DNA of 64,000 bases from positions 2,454,001 through 2,518,000 of the forward strand of contig NZ_CP076538.1 in the NCBI RefSeq assembly GCF_018885265.1, written 5' to 3'. The position numbers and the translations under genes were made by a program. The DNA comes from Amycolatopsis aidingensis (GTDB lineage: Bacteria > Actinomycetota > Actinomycetes > Mycobacteriales > Pseudonocardiaceae). Numbering within the stretch: position 1 is the first letter of the stretch; each line of letters starts with the position of its first letter. The notes beneath the pieces are model-generated. The model had not been told where the DNA came from. It saw only the letters and a program-made list of their open reading frames with translations, and did not search any database. Shown here one piece after another: positions 29,649 through 38,734 of the stretch.

Positions 29649-31646
29649 TCAGGGGCGGCGGCGCCAGAGGAGGCGGGTTGCGGTGGCGGCGAGGGCGGCC
29701 AACGGCGGGCGACGGGGGAGGTGGCGCAGTTCCGGGGCTGATTCGGGGACCACGTTGTACGCCAGGTTGGCGGCCAGGCGGGCGAGGCCAGGGACAACGC
29801 GGGCGGCGAGTTCGGCGGCCCGGCCCTCAGGCAGGTCGACGATCTGCGGGCGCCGCTCCAATGCCTTGATCACCAGGGCGGCGGCGCGTTCCGGGCTGCT
29901 GGAGGGCAGGGTCCGGTACAGGCCGGTGGGGGCGATCATCTCGGTGCGCACCAACGGCATCCGGACCGAACTGAAGCTGATGCCCGCGGAAAGGGTCTCC
30001 CTGCCGGCGGCCAGGCCGAACTCCTCCAGCGCGGCCTTCGATGCGAGGTAGGCCGCGAAGCGCGGGGTGTCGGTCTGCAGGCCCTGGGTGGTGACGTTCA
30101 CGATGTGGCCGAACCGGCGCCGGGCCATCGAGGGCAGCAGGCCGAGGGTCAGGCGCACCGGGCCGAAGTAGTTGATCGCCATGGTGCGCTCGAAGTCGTG
30201 GAACCGCTCGGTGGACAGCAGCACCGAGCGGCGGATCGACCGGCCGGCGTTGTTGACCAGCATGTCCACCCCGCCGTGCTCGGCGAGCACGTCCTTGACC
30301 AGCGCGTCCACCGCCTCGTCCTCGGTGAGGTCGCAGGGGTAGGCCGCCGCCGCGCCACCCGCTTCGATGATCTCCGCGCGCACGGCCTCCAGCTCCTCGG
30401 CGCGCCTGGCCACCAGCAGCACGGTCGCGCCGCGCCGGGCTGCCCGCAGCGCGGTCGCCCTGCCGATCCCCGAGGACGCGCCGGTGATCAGCACGGTCCG
30501 GCCGTGCAGGGCGCCGCGGTGGTCTCGCGTCCGTGCCCGGTCCGGGTCGAGGTGCCCGCGCCAGTACCGGTACAGCGGCCCGGCGTACTCGGCCAGCTCG
30601 GGCAGTTCGACCCCGGAGCCGGCCAGTGCCGCCACCGTCGCCGCGGTGTCGAACTCGACCGCCATGCTCAGGTGCGGCAGCACCTCCAGCGGAATGCCCA
30701 GCTCGGCGAGCACGGCCGCGCGGGCCGCTCGTCCGCCGGGCAGCCGGTCGATCCCGGCCGCGGCGAACCCGGCGAGCCTGCCACCGGCCGCGCGGAACAT
30801 CGCCGAGGCCGGGCCGGGCAGGGTGCCGCCGATCAGCGGTGCGCCCGCGGCCCGCGCGAAGGCGTTGTACACCTCGGTCAACGGCTGCGGCCGCGGCGAG
30901 CCGAGGTGGTAGGTGGCCCCGGAGGGGGCGTCCCGGTGCATCAGGTGATCCATGGCCGCGACCACGTAGTCCACCGGCACCAGGTTGGTGGCGCCGAGTT
31001 CCGGTCCGGCCAGCGGCAACCGGGAGGGAAGCGCGGCGAGCCGCGAGATGGCGGGCAGGAAGTAGTACGGCCCGTCGATCTTGTCCATCTCCCCCGTGCG
31101 CGAGTCGCCGACCACCGCGGAGGGCCGGTACACCGAGTACGGCACCGTGGTCTGCTGCCGAACCAGCCGCTCGGCCTCGAACTTGGTCGCGTGGTACGGC
31201 GACCCGAAGCCCTGTCCCAGATCGAAGTCGGACTCGGTGAACCGGCCCCTGTGGTCGCCTGCCACGGCGATGGAGGACACATGATGCAACCTGCCAACGC
31301 CCGCGGCCGCCGCGAAGGCCAGCACGTTGCGGGTACCGTCCACATTGGCCACGCGGTTGTCCGCATCGCCCGCGGTCAGGTCGTAGCTCGCGGCGAGATG
31401 CACCAGGTGGTCGATCGGCCGCAGCTGGGCGGGCTCCACCCCGAGGGCGTCGGTGGTGAGATCGCCGGTCACCGGAACCAGCCGCCGCGCACCCGGCCAG
31501 TCCCTGGTGAGCTCGGCCAGCCGTTCCCGCGAGGTCGCCCGGACCAGCGCGTAGACGGTGCCGGTGTCCGGTCGCTCCAGCAGCCGCGCCAGCAGCCGCC
31601 GCCCGATGAACCCGGTCGCTCCCGTCACGAAGTAGTTCGTCATCAC
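29649..31646 (-). CDS. Two-domain NAD-epimerase/SDR fusion, fatty acyl-CoA reductase-like
   Basis: 665 aa with two Rossmann dehydrogenases. Residues 1-370: extended SDR/NAD_binding_4 type (VTGATGFIGRRLL, YHATK active site). Residues about 382-600: classical SDR (LITGASSGIG, NNAG, YLASK). A C-terminal tail of about 60 residues ends in RLLWRRRP. The layout matches mycobacterial AcrA1-type multifunctional acyl-CoA reductases, which make fatty aldehydes or alcohols for lipids; the substrate is inferred. An AGTAG-type inverted repeat lies 18 bases before the start, probably its operator. It ends against element copy A. Confidence 0.85.
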   Translation of the reverse strand: MMTNYFVTGATGFIGRRLLARLLERPDTGTVYALVRATSRERLAELTRDWPGARRLVPVTGDLTTDALGVEPAQLRPIDHLVHLAASYDLTAGDADNRVANVDGTRNVLAFAAAAGVGRLHHVSSIAVAGDHRGRFTESDFDLGQGFGSPYHATKFEAERLVRQQTTVPYSVYRPSAVVGDSRTGEMDKIDGPYYFLPAISRLAALPSRLPLAGPELGATNLVPVDYVVAAMDHLMHRDAPSGATYHLGSPRPQPLTEVYNAFARAAGAPLIGGTLPGPASAMFRAAGGRLAGFAAAGIDRLPGGRAARAAVLAELGIPLEVLPHLSMAVEFDTAATVAALAGSGVELPELAEYAGPLYRYWRGHLDPDRARTRDHRGALHGRTVLITGASSGIGRATALRAARRGATVLLVARRAEELEAVRAEIIEAGGAAAAYPCDLTEDEAVDALVKDVLAEHGGVDMLVNNAGRSIRRSVLLSTERFHDFERTMAINYFGPVRLTLGLLPSMARRRFGHIVNVTTQGLQTDTPRFAAYLASKAALEEFGLAAGRETLSAGISFSSVRMPLVRTEMIAPTGLYRTLPSSSPERAAALVIKALERRPQIVDLPEGRAAELAARVVPGLARLAANLAYNVVPESAPELRHLPRRPPLAALAATATRLLWRRRP

Positions 31647-31663
31647 CGGAATGATGACACTGA

Positions 31664-31677
31664 CTACTGGCTAGTAG
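31664..31677. promoter_or_regulatory. Inverted-repeat operator upstream of acyl-CoA reductase-like gene
   Basis: CTACTGGCTAGTAG: CTACT and AGTAG face each other across four bases, 18 bases before the start of the minus-strand reductase. TetR-type repressors of lipid genes commonly use such sites. Confidence 0.5.
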
Positions 31678-31695
31678 GTAAAGCTGTCACCCTGG

Positions 31696-31902
31696 TTACA
31701 GTTCCGCGGCCGGCTGGCCCGCGGCCACCACCGCGTCCCGCAGGGCGGCGCGCAGTCTGCCGACGTCGAGTGGCGCGAGGATGGCCGCCTCGCCCGGTGG
31801 CGCGACCAGCACTACGCGGTCGCTGCTCACGAACACGGTGAGCTCCCTCCGCCTGCCGGCGAGGTCCCGGCAGCTGATCGCCCATTCATCCCGCGCCGCC
31901 AC
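31696..31902 (-). CDS. Small conserved-looking hypothetical protein
   Basis: 68 aa starting VAARDEWAISCRDLAGRRRELTVF and ending GRLRAALRDAVVAAGQPAAEL. GTG 31902 follows GAGGGG by nine bases; the open frame extends further to 32091 but with poor, Arg-rich composition. It has two short beta-like segments (ELTVFVSSDRVVLVAP) and a C-terminal helix. I have the impression that similar small proteins occur in Pseudonocardiaceae but know no function. It lies upstream of the reductase on the same strand. Confidence 0.5.
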   Translation of the reverse strand: MAARDEWAISCRDLAGRRRELTVFVSSDRVVLVAPPGEAAILAPLDVGRLRAALRDAVVAAGQPAAEL

Positions 31903-32111
31903 GGCAATCGCCCCTCGTCTTCTCGGGTTCTGTTGCGTGCGCAGGGGAGACGGACACACCCGGTACCCGTGACGCCATTGTCGGAAATTCCTTGCCCACT
32001 CCGATGTCGACTCCGATCGGGCCACCGGCCGCACTGCCAGCCGCCTGCGCCGCGCGGTAGCGTCGAGGGTGTTCGCAGTGAGGTGCGCCACTCTTGCCGA
32101 GGGAGTCGACC

Positions 32112-33347
32112 ATGTCCGAGCCGCAGCGAATCGTGATCATCGGCGGCGGCCTTGCCGGTGCCTCCGCCGCGGGTGCCCTGCGGGAGCAGGGCTACTCCGG
32201 TGATGTACTGGTGCTGGCGGCCGAGCCGCATCGCCCGTACGAGCTACCGCCGCTGTCCAAGGCGGTGCTGCTGGGCGATACCGACGAGCCGGACTGGGTG
32301 CACGAGGAGGGTTTCTACGCCGCGCACGACATCGACCTGCGGGCGGGGGTGGCCGCGACCCGGGTCGAGCTCGGGTCCCGGCAGGTCTTCGACGCGGCGG
32401 GCGAGCACCACCGCTACCACCGGCTGCTGCTGGCCACCGGCTCCTACCCACGCTCGCTGCCGGTGCCCGGGAGCGACCTGCCCGGCCTGCGCACCCTGCG
32501 CACCCTGGAGGACTCGCTCGCGTTGCGCTCGGCGCTGTCCGATGCGGAGCGGGTGGTGGTCGTCGGGGCCGGCTGGATCGGAACCGAGGCTGCGGCCGCC
32601 GCGCGCAGGCACGGGGCCGAGGTCACCGTGCTGGACCAGGCCACTGCCCCGTTGCGGGACGTACTCGGCGCGGAGATCTCGGCGATGTTCCGCGAGCTGC
32701 ATGCCGAGCACGGGGTGCGCTGGCGGCTGGGGGTGCAGGTCAGCGAGTTCACCGGGGGACCGGAAGGGGTACGTGGGGTCCGGCTGAGTGATGGTGCCGA
32801 ACTCGAGGCGGATGTGGTGCTGGTCGCGGTGGGAGCGGCCCCGCGGGTGTCGCTCGCGCACGCCGCGGGCCTGGAGCTGGCCGATGACGGCGCCGTCCGG
32901 GTGGATGCGGGCCTGCGCACCGCGGCCCCGGACGTGTACGCGGCCGGTGATGTCGCAGCCCACTTCCATCCGCGTTACGGCAGGCGGGTGCGGGTCGAAC
33001 ACTGGGCAAACGCCAGGCACCAGGGCAGCCACGTCGCAGGCAATCTGCTCGGCGCGCACGAGCCGTACCTGCGGGTGCCGTACTTCTTCTCCGACCAGTA
33101 TGACCTCGGCTGCGAGTACCGCGGGCTGGCCGATCCGGACGCCGACGAGCTGGTGATCCGCGGTGAGCTGCACACCAGGGAGTTCATCGCCTTCTGGATG
33201 GTGCGTGGCCAGGTGACCGCCGCGCTGAACGTGAACGTCTGGGAGCACGGCGACGCCCTGCAAGCCCTGGTGGACAAGGGGATCCCGGTGGACGCCGATC
33301 GCCTCCGGCACGCCGACCTCGCCGAGCTGGCGGGTCAGACGGGCTGA
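32112..33347 (+). CDS. FAD-dependent NAD(P)H:ferredoxin/rubredoxin reductase
   Basis: 411 aa, pyridine-nucleotide-disulfide oxidoreductase fold: FAD site IVIIGGGLAGASAAGAL at the N-terminus, PYELPPLSKAVL, NAD site VVVVGAGWIGTEAAAAARRHG near 150, GDVAAHFHPRYG near 285, and a reductase C-terminal domain. It reduces a ferredoxin, usually to serve a P450 or Rieske oxygenase; none is adjacent. ATG 32112 follows GAGGGAG; a GTG 18 bases upstream is less likely. The C-terminus faces the drug exporter end nine bases away. Confidence 0.9.
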   Translation: MSEPQRIVIIGGGLAGASAAGALREQGYSGDVLVLAAEPHRPYELPPLSKAVLLGDTDEPDWVHEEGFYAAHDIDLRAGVAATRVELGSRQVFDAAGEHHRYHRLLLATGSYPRSLPVPGSDLPGLRTLRTLEDSLALRSALSDAERVVVVGAGWIGTEAAAAARRHGAEVTVLDQATAPLRDVLGAEISAMFRELHAEHGVRWRLGVQVSEFTGGPEGVRGVRLSDGAELEADVVLVAVGAAPRVSLAHAAGLELADDGAVRVDAGLRTAAPDVYAAGDVAAHFHPRYGRRVRVEHWANARHQGSHVAGNLLGAHEPYLRVPYFFSDQYDLGCEYRGLADPDADELVIRGELHTREFIAFWMVRGQVTAALNVNVWEHGDALQALVDKGIPVDADRLRHADLAELAGQTG

Positions 33348-33356
33348 GTTCGGCCG

Positions 33357-34598
33357 CTATGCCGTCGCGGGCAGGGCTTCCGCCGCCCGCCGCCGGGTCA
33401 GCAGGGCGTATACCAGCAGCGCGAGCAGCCCGAAGCTCGCCATGATTGTCGCCATCGGCAGCGCCGAGGAGGTGCCGCCGAGCCCGACCAGCGGGGAGGC
33501 CACCCCGCCGAGCACGAACTGCAGCACGCCCAACAGCGCCGAGGCCGATCCCGCGGTCTGCGGGTGGTCGGCCAGCGCGAGCGAGGTGATGTTCGGCATG
33601 GTGAGCCCGATGCTGGAGATGATCAGGAACAGCGGCGGCAGCAGGGCGACCAGCCCGAGCCCGAGGCTGAGCCCGAGCACCATCGCCAGTGCGCTGCCCG
33701 CGCCGACCAGCAGGCCGGTACGCAGCAGCACCCGTTCCGGGAACCGGCCGACGATCCGGCCGTTCACCTGGCCCAGCAGCACGATGCCGATGCCGTTGGC
33801 CCCGAACACCAGGCTGTACTGCTGCGGGCTCAGGCCGTAGACGTCCTGCAGCACGAAGGAGGAACCCGCGATATAGGCGAACAGGCCGGCCAGCACCAGC
33901 CCGGAGGCCAGCGCGTAGCCGAGGAAGGCCCGGTCACGCAGCAGCGCGAGGTAGGTGCGCGTCGCGGCGCCCAGCCTGGCCGGGGTACGCCGCTCCGGCG
34001 GCAGCGGCTCGGGCAGGGCGATCGTCACGACCAGCAGCAGCACCGCGCCGAACCCGGTGAGCACCAGGAACACCCCGCGCCAGGACGTCCAGTTCAGCAC
34101 CTGGCCACCGGCTATCGGGGCCAGGATCGGAGCCAGCCCGGTGACCAGCATCAGCATGGAGAAGAACCGGGTCATCGCGGTCCCGCCGAACAGGTCCCGC
34201 ACGGTCGCGCGGGCCACCACCATCCCGGCCGAGGCACCGATCGCCTGCAACCCGCGTGCCGCGATCAGCAGCTCCGCCGAAGGACTGAGCGCGCAGAGCA
34301 CCGAGGCCGCGGCGTAGATGGTGATCCCGATCAGCAACGGCCTGCGCCTGCCGAAGGCGTCGGAAAGCGGGCCGATCACCAGCTGGCCGAGCGCGAGCCC
34401 GATGAAGAACGCGGTGAGGGTCAGCTGCAGGGTGGAGCTGGATGCTCGTAGGTCGCCGCTCATCGTGGGCAGCGCGGGCAGGTACATGTCGATGGACAGC
34501 GGTCCGAAGGCGGTGAGCCCGCCGAGGATGAGTGCGTAGCGGATGGTGCTGGGTGGCCGGCTACCGGTCGCCGGTCTTTCCTCCGTGTCCGTGCTCAT
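33357..34598 (-). CDS. Bcr/CflA-type multidrug efflux MFS transporter
   Basis: 413 aa with about 12 transmembrane segments. LTAFGPLSIDMYLPALPTM in helix 1 and GPLSDAFGRRRPLLIG between helices 2 and 3 are typical of the Bcr/CflA drug:proton antiporters. The frame is open far upstream to 35534, inside the PucR gene on the other strand; ATG 34598 with GGGAG seven bases upstream gives the normal N-terminus. It is divergent from the PucR-type regulator, which may control it. Confidence 0.9.
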   Translation of the reverse strand: MSTDTEERPATGSRPPSTIRYALILGGLTAFGPLSIDMYLPALPTMSGDLRASSSTLQLTLTAFFIGLALGQLVIGPLSDAFGRRRPLLIGITIYAAASVLCALSPSAELLIAARGLQAIGASAGMVVARATVRDLFGGTAMTRFFSMLMLVTGLAPILAPIAGGQVLNWTSWRGVFLVLTGFGAVLLLVVTIALPEPLPPERRTPARLGAATRTYLALLRDRAFLGYALASGLVLAGLFAYIAGSSFVLQDVYGLSPQQYSLVFGANGIGIVLLGQVNGRIVGRFPERVLLRTGLLVGAGSALAMVLGLSLGLGLVALLPPLFLIISSIGLTMPNITSLALADHPQTAGSASALLGVLQFVLGGVASPLVGLGGTSSALPMATIMASFGLLALLVYALLTRRRAAEALPATA

Positions 34599-34721
34599 CA
34601 ATCTCCCACCAGTCGAGTCCCGCCATACACCAACTTGCATAGCCCTACTAAATATTCCCTGGGGGCGCGAACGAGTTTCGGCCGGGGCGCGCATACTGAC
34701 CCGACGAGCTGGAGGGCGGCG

Positions 34722-35945
34722 ATGGTCGAGCTGACGGAGCGGATGGCCAGGGCACTGGCCGACGAGCTGGACACGCTGACCGAGGACCTGGTTGCCGACA
34801 TCCTCACCGAGAACCCCGGCTACCACGATGCCGCGCTGGTGACCCTGGCCGAGCTGCGCCATTCCTGCCGCACCAACCTGCGGCGGGTGCTGCAACTGCT
34901 GGGCGGGAGGGTGCCTGCCGGGGTGCAGCCCTTCGATGCCGCGGCGGCCACCGGCACCCGGCGGGCCGAGCAGCGGGTGCCACTGGACTCGGTGCTGCGT
35001 TCCTACCGCCTCGGCGGCCGGGTGATCTGGCGCGCCCTGGTGCGGATGGCCAAGGAGGACGAGCGGGTCGACAGGGAGCAGATGCTGGACGTGGCGACCG
35101 CGGTGTGGACCGTGGTCGACGAGGCGTCCTCCGCGCTGGCCAGGGCATACCGGGATGCCGAGGTACGGCTGCGCAGGCTGGACGAACACCGGCGGCACGC
35201 GCTGGTGGAGGATCTGCTGCGCGGCCGGGGCCAGGAGGGTGGATTCGCCGAGCAGGCCGCGGCCGAGCTGGGACTGCCGGTGCAGAGCTGCTACGTCGTG
35301 CTGGCCGCCGACCTGGCCGCGGACGGCACGCCGGGCCTGGCCGGTCCGCAGGACGCCCTCGCCGTGCACGGGGTCCGCTCGGTGTGGCAGCCGCGGGCGC
35401 AGACGCTGGTCGGGCTGGTGGCACTGGAACGCAGGGATGTGGGCTCGGTGCTGGAGCTGTTGCGTGCCGGGGTGCGCGCCAGGGTCGGGGTGAGCCCGAA
35501 CGTGCAAGGGCTCGGTGAGGTCGGCACCGCGCACGACCTCGCCCTGCTGGCGCTGCGTACGCTGCCGCAGGAGGAGGCCGGCCTCGCCGCGCTGGACCAG
35601 CGCCTCCCGGAGGCGCTGGTGGCACGCTCACCCGAGCTGGGCGACCGGCTGGTGGAGGTGGTGCTCGGCCCGCTGCTGCGGCTGCCTGCCGCCGAGCGGG
35701 CCGTGCTGCTGGAGACGCTGACCGTCTGGCTGGAGACCAACCGTTCCGCCGCGGCCACCGCGGCGCGGCTGTACTGCCACCGCAATACCGTGCTGAACCG
35801 GTTGCGCAGGCTGGAAAGTCTGCTCGGGCATGCCCCGCACGACTACCGGGGTGGGCTGGCGCTGTCCCTCGCGCTGATCGCGCACGAGTTGCGGCACTGT
35901 GATCCTGCACACTCTGATACGGGACATTCTGGGCATTCGGCCTAG
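34722..35945 (+). CDS. PucR/CdaR-type transcriptional regulator
   Basis: 407 aa: a helical N-terminal region (about 1-160, RsbT co-antagonist/sensor-like), a GGDEF-like middle (about 170-290) and a C-terminal PucR helix-turn-helix (TLTVWLETNRSAAATAARLYCHRNTVLNRLRRLESLLG). ATG 34722 has GGAGGGCGG before it. The C-terminus ends in a His-rich tail (HSDTGHSGHSA). Divergent from the efflux gene; such regulators control catabolic or efflux genes, but the ligand is unknown. Confidence 0.88.
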   Translation: MVELTERMARALADELDTLTEDLVADILTENPGYHDAALVTLAELRHSCRTNLRRVLQLLGGRVPAGVQPFDAAAATGTRRAEQRVPLDSVLRSYRLGGRVIWRALVRMAKEDERVDREQMLDVATAVWTVVDEASSALARAYRDAEVRLRRLDEHRRHALVEDLLRGRGQEGGFAEQAAAELGLPVQSCYVVLAADLAADGTPGLAGPQDALAVHGVRSVWQPRAQTLVGLVALERRDVGSVLELLRAGVRARVGVSPNVQGLGEVGTAHDLALLALRTLPQEEAGLAALDQRLPEALVARSPELGDRLVEVVLGPLLRLPAAERAVLLETLTVWLETNRSAAATAARLYCHRNTVLNRLRRLESLLGHAPHDYRGGLALSLALIAHELRHCDPAHSDTGHSGHSA

Positions 35946-36030
35946 TGCTACTGGGCCATTCGGCTGTTAGACACAGAGTGCCGGATTGGCTACTCGTGAC
36001 ATCCGACCCCACCACGCGAGAGAAGCGACG

Positions 36031-36924
36031 ATGAACCCGAAACCCCCGTTGGCGCGCCGTGCGTTCCTGGCGCGGATCGGCCTGCTCGGGGCCGCTGTCG
36101 GCGCAGGCGGCCTGTTGCCGCGCAGTGCGCTTGGCCCCGCACCCGCCGCTGAAGGTGACCCGCTGTCCGGGCTGGTCGGCCTGCTCCGCCCGGTGCTGGC
36201 CGAGCTGTCCAGGGACACCCTGAACGGCCTGACCGTGTTCGTGGTGCCCGGCACGGACCGGTACTCGACCGCGCAGGGCACGCCCAGTGACACCCCCGGC
36301 GGGCTGGCGGCCGAGGGCACCGACTTCCTGATGAACGCGCTGGACAACTTCGTGCCGTTCCCGGACCAGGTCGCCAAGCCGATCGGCGCGGCGCTGGCCA
36401 CCGGCCTCGCCGACACCGGGATCGAGCTGCCCGGCCTGGACCTGTTGCCGGTCCAGCTGGGCACCCTGGACAAGGCCCTGCGCGCGTTGCTGGAGAACGA
36501 CGCCACCCTCCCGCTCTCGCTGCCGATCGCCTCGACCCTGAACCTGCTGGCCACCCAGGTGAACCCGCTGGCGGTGAACGGGCCGTTCCTCTCCCCGTTC
36601 GCCCGGCTGTCCTACGCGGAGAAGGCCAGGGTGTTCCAGCTGCTGGAGGGCCAGGACTCCGATCTGGTCGCCCTGCTGGACGTGCACTTCCCCGAGCCGC
36701 TCCGGCATTCCGTATCCGGCCTGCTGAAGTTCGTCGGCGGTGCGCTCATCGAGTTCGCCACCTTCGGCGCCTACACCGAGTACGCGGTGTTCGACGAGCG
36801 CACCAAGCAGCTCACCGGCCGTCCGGTCGGCTGGCAGCTGACCGGCTATCAACCGAACGGCCCGGTCGAGGGCTGGGACGACTTCATCGGCTACTACCAG
36901 GGGCGGACGGAGGTGCACGACTGA
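36031..36924 (+). CDS. Tat-exported small subunit of GMC dehydrogenase (DUF5987-like)
   Basis: 297 aa. The N-terminus has a twin-arginine signal (RRAFLARIGLLGAAVGAGG). The rest is helical without catalytic motifs I recognise: LNGLTVFVVPGTDRYS, ALDNFVPFPDQVAKP, LSYAEKARVFQLLE, GYYQGRTEVHD at the end. ATG 36031 was chosen over a frame start at 35986 because it puts the Tat motif near the terminus. Its stop overlaps the GMC oxidoreductase start. By analogy with the small subunits of gluconate and FAD-glucose dehydrogenases, it probably carries the folded FAD subunit across the membrane. Confidence 0.8.
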   Translation: MNPKPPLARRAFLARIGLLGAAVGAGGLLPRSALGPAPAAEGDPLSGLVGLLRPVLAELSRDTLNGLTVFVVPGTDRYSTAQGTPSDTPGGLAAEGTDFLMNALDNFVPFPDQVAKPIGAALATGLADTGIELPGLDLLPVQLGTLDKALRALLENDATLPLSLPIASTLNLLATQVNPLAVNGPFLSPFARLSYAEKARVFQLLEGQDSDLVALLDVHFPEPLRHSVSGLLKFVGGALIEFATFGAYTEYAVFDERTKQLTGRPVGWQLTGYQPNGPVEGWDDFIGYYQGRTEVHD

Positions 36925-38699
36925 TGCGCGACGTGATCATCATCGGGGCCGGGGGTGGCGGCCCGGTCGTGGCCAAGGAACTGGCCGCCAGGGGCCTGGA
37001 CGTGCTGGTGCTGGAAGCCGGGCCGCGGCACGCCGATCCCCGCGAGCAGTGGACCAGCTTCGAGAACGACGCGAACAACCCGCTGACCGGCTACTTCCGG
37101 CTCGGTCCCGAGGACCGCTCCCGCCCGGCCTGGTTCCGGGAGTGGCCGCAGAACTCCTTCGTGTGGCAGCTGTCCGGGGTGGGCGGCACCACCCAGCACT
37201 TCTACGGCAACTATCCGCGCGCCTACCCAGGGGTGTTCAACGACTACGACAAGCCGGACCGCGCCGAGTACGACGTCAACCACCGGTTCCCGTTCTCCTA
37301 CGGGGAGATGGTGCCCTACTTCGAGTGGGTCGAGGCCACCGCGCCGGTGCTGACCGCGGCGATGGGGGCCAAGGAACAGACCTTCTTCCGGGGCTGCGAA
37401 ACCCTCGGCCTGCCGGTGCAGACCACCAAGACCACGCTGGGACCCTCATACCGGCCGCAGGAGAACGCGGTGCTGCAACCGGGCGGCAACGCCGGGCGGA
37501 CCACCGACCGCAACCTGCTGACCTACCCGCAGGCCACCGGCTGCACCCACTGCGGCTACTGCTTCCAGGGCTGCATGCGGCCGATCGGCGCGCCCCGCAA
37601 CCAGTTCGCCAAGCGTTCCACCGACAACAGCTATGTGCCGATGGCGCTGACCGCGGACGTCTGGGCGCCTGGCGGGCGACCGGTGGAGCTGATCGCGGAC
37701 GCCTACGTGACCAGGGTCCACGCCGAGTCCCGCGGCGGTGCGCTCACCGCCACCGGGGTGACCTGGCGGGAGAACGCCTCCGGTGCCGAGCATCGCGAGC
37801 AGGCGCGGGTCGTGGTGCTGGCCGGTGGCTGCACGGAGAACCCGCGGCTGTGGTTCAACAGCGGCCTGCCCAACCCGAACGACTGGGTCGGCCGCGGCTA
37901 CACCGACCACTTCTTCGACTGGGTGGTCGGCGCGATGGACGACTACACCGGCAATCCCAAGGGGGTCGGCTCGGCCGCGCGGTTGGACTTCCCGCCCTAC
38001 GGCGGTTTGGAGAACGTGGGTCTGCCGCCCGCGCTGAACGCCTTCGCGACCACGTTGTCCGACAGCGGGATCCGCGGCCAGTACACCAACGGGCGCGGCC
38101 CGACCGGACCGTGGGACGGGCCGGCCGGCCGGGTGATCGGACCGGAGTTCAAGGAGCTGATCTCCGGCGGGCTGGACCGGCTGCTGAGTGTCCTGGTGAT
38201 CACCGACGACGATGTGGAGGCGGACAACCGGGTCACCCTCTCGGCGCTGCCCGCCGACGAGAACGGGCCGATCCCCAAGGTCTCCTTCCGGCACCGCAAC
38301 CGCACCGCCCGGACCAATCGCAACCGGGAGTTCATGGCCCGCAAGGCGGCCGAGCTGCTGCGTGGGGCGGGCGCGAAGAAGGTGTACCGGATCGACTGGG
38401 CCCCGCTGATCCTGCACGTGCAGTCCTCGATGCGGATGGGGGAGTCGGAGCGGAACTCGGTGCTGGACGCCAACGCCGAGGCACGCGCGGTGAAACGGCT
38501 GTTCGTCGCGGACAACTCGGCGCTGGCCAACGCACTCGGCGGGCCGAACCCGACGCTGACCACGCAGGCGCTTGCCACCCGTACCGCGGAGAAGATCTTC
38601 CAGCGCTACTTCGGCGGTGACCCCTGGGTGCGCACGGAATCCCCGGTGGTCTCCACGGATCCGCGGATCAGCACCCGCCTGGGGGAGCTCGGCTTGTAA
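36924..38699 (+). CDS. GMC-family FAD oxidoreductase with Cys4 motif
   Basis: 591 aa. FAD loop IIGAGGGGPVVAKELAARG at residue 6, LSGVGGTTQHFYGNYPR near 85, and C-terminal SSMRMG and NALGGPNPTLTTQALATRTA. It has no signal peptide of its own. C207, C210, C213 and C217 in GCTHCGYCFQGC form a CxxCxxCxxxC pattern, which could hold an Fe-S cluster; this is not part of ordinary GMC enzymes but fits dehydrogenases that pass electrons to a partner. ATGA overlap with the Tat-signal subunit suggests co-export. Substrate unknown (alcohol, sugar or sterol). Confidence 0.87.
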   Translation: MRDVIIIGAGGGGPVVAKELAARGLDVLVLEAGPRHADPREQWTSFENDANNPLTGYFRLGPEDRSRPAWFREWPQNSFVWQLSGVGGTTQHFYGNYPRAYPGVFNDYDKPDRAEYDVNHRFPFSYGEMVPYFEWVEATAPVLTAAMGAKEQTFFRGCETLGLPVQTTKTTLGPSYRPQENAVLQPGGNAGRTTDRNLLTYPQATGCTHCGYCFQGCMRPIGAPRNQFAKRSTDNSYVPMALTADVWAPGGRPVELIADAYVTRVHAESRGGALTATGVTWRENASGAEHREQARVVVLAGGCTENPRLWFNSGLPNPNDWVGRGYTDHFFDWVVGAMDDYTGNPKGVGSAARLDFPPYGGLENVGLPPALNAFATTLSDSGIRGQYTNGRGPTGPWDGPAGRVIGPEFKELISGGLDRLLSVLVITDDDVEADNRVTLSALPADENGPIPKVSFRHRNRTARTNRNREFMARKAAELLRGAGAKKVYRIDWAPLILHVQSSMRMGESERNSVLDANAEARAVKRLFVADNSALANALGGPNPTLTTQALATRTAEKIFQRYFGGDPWVRTESPVVSTDPRISTRLGELGL

Positions 38700-38734
38700 C
38701 CTCGGCCACCGGTCGCACGGAGAGGGGTCGAGTC

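Noticed and set aside
34599..35534. Long N-terminal extension of the drug exporter
   Set aside because: Runs antisense through the PucR gene; composition is shadow-like and a normal start is at 34598.
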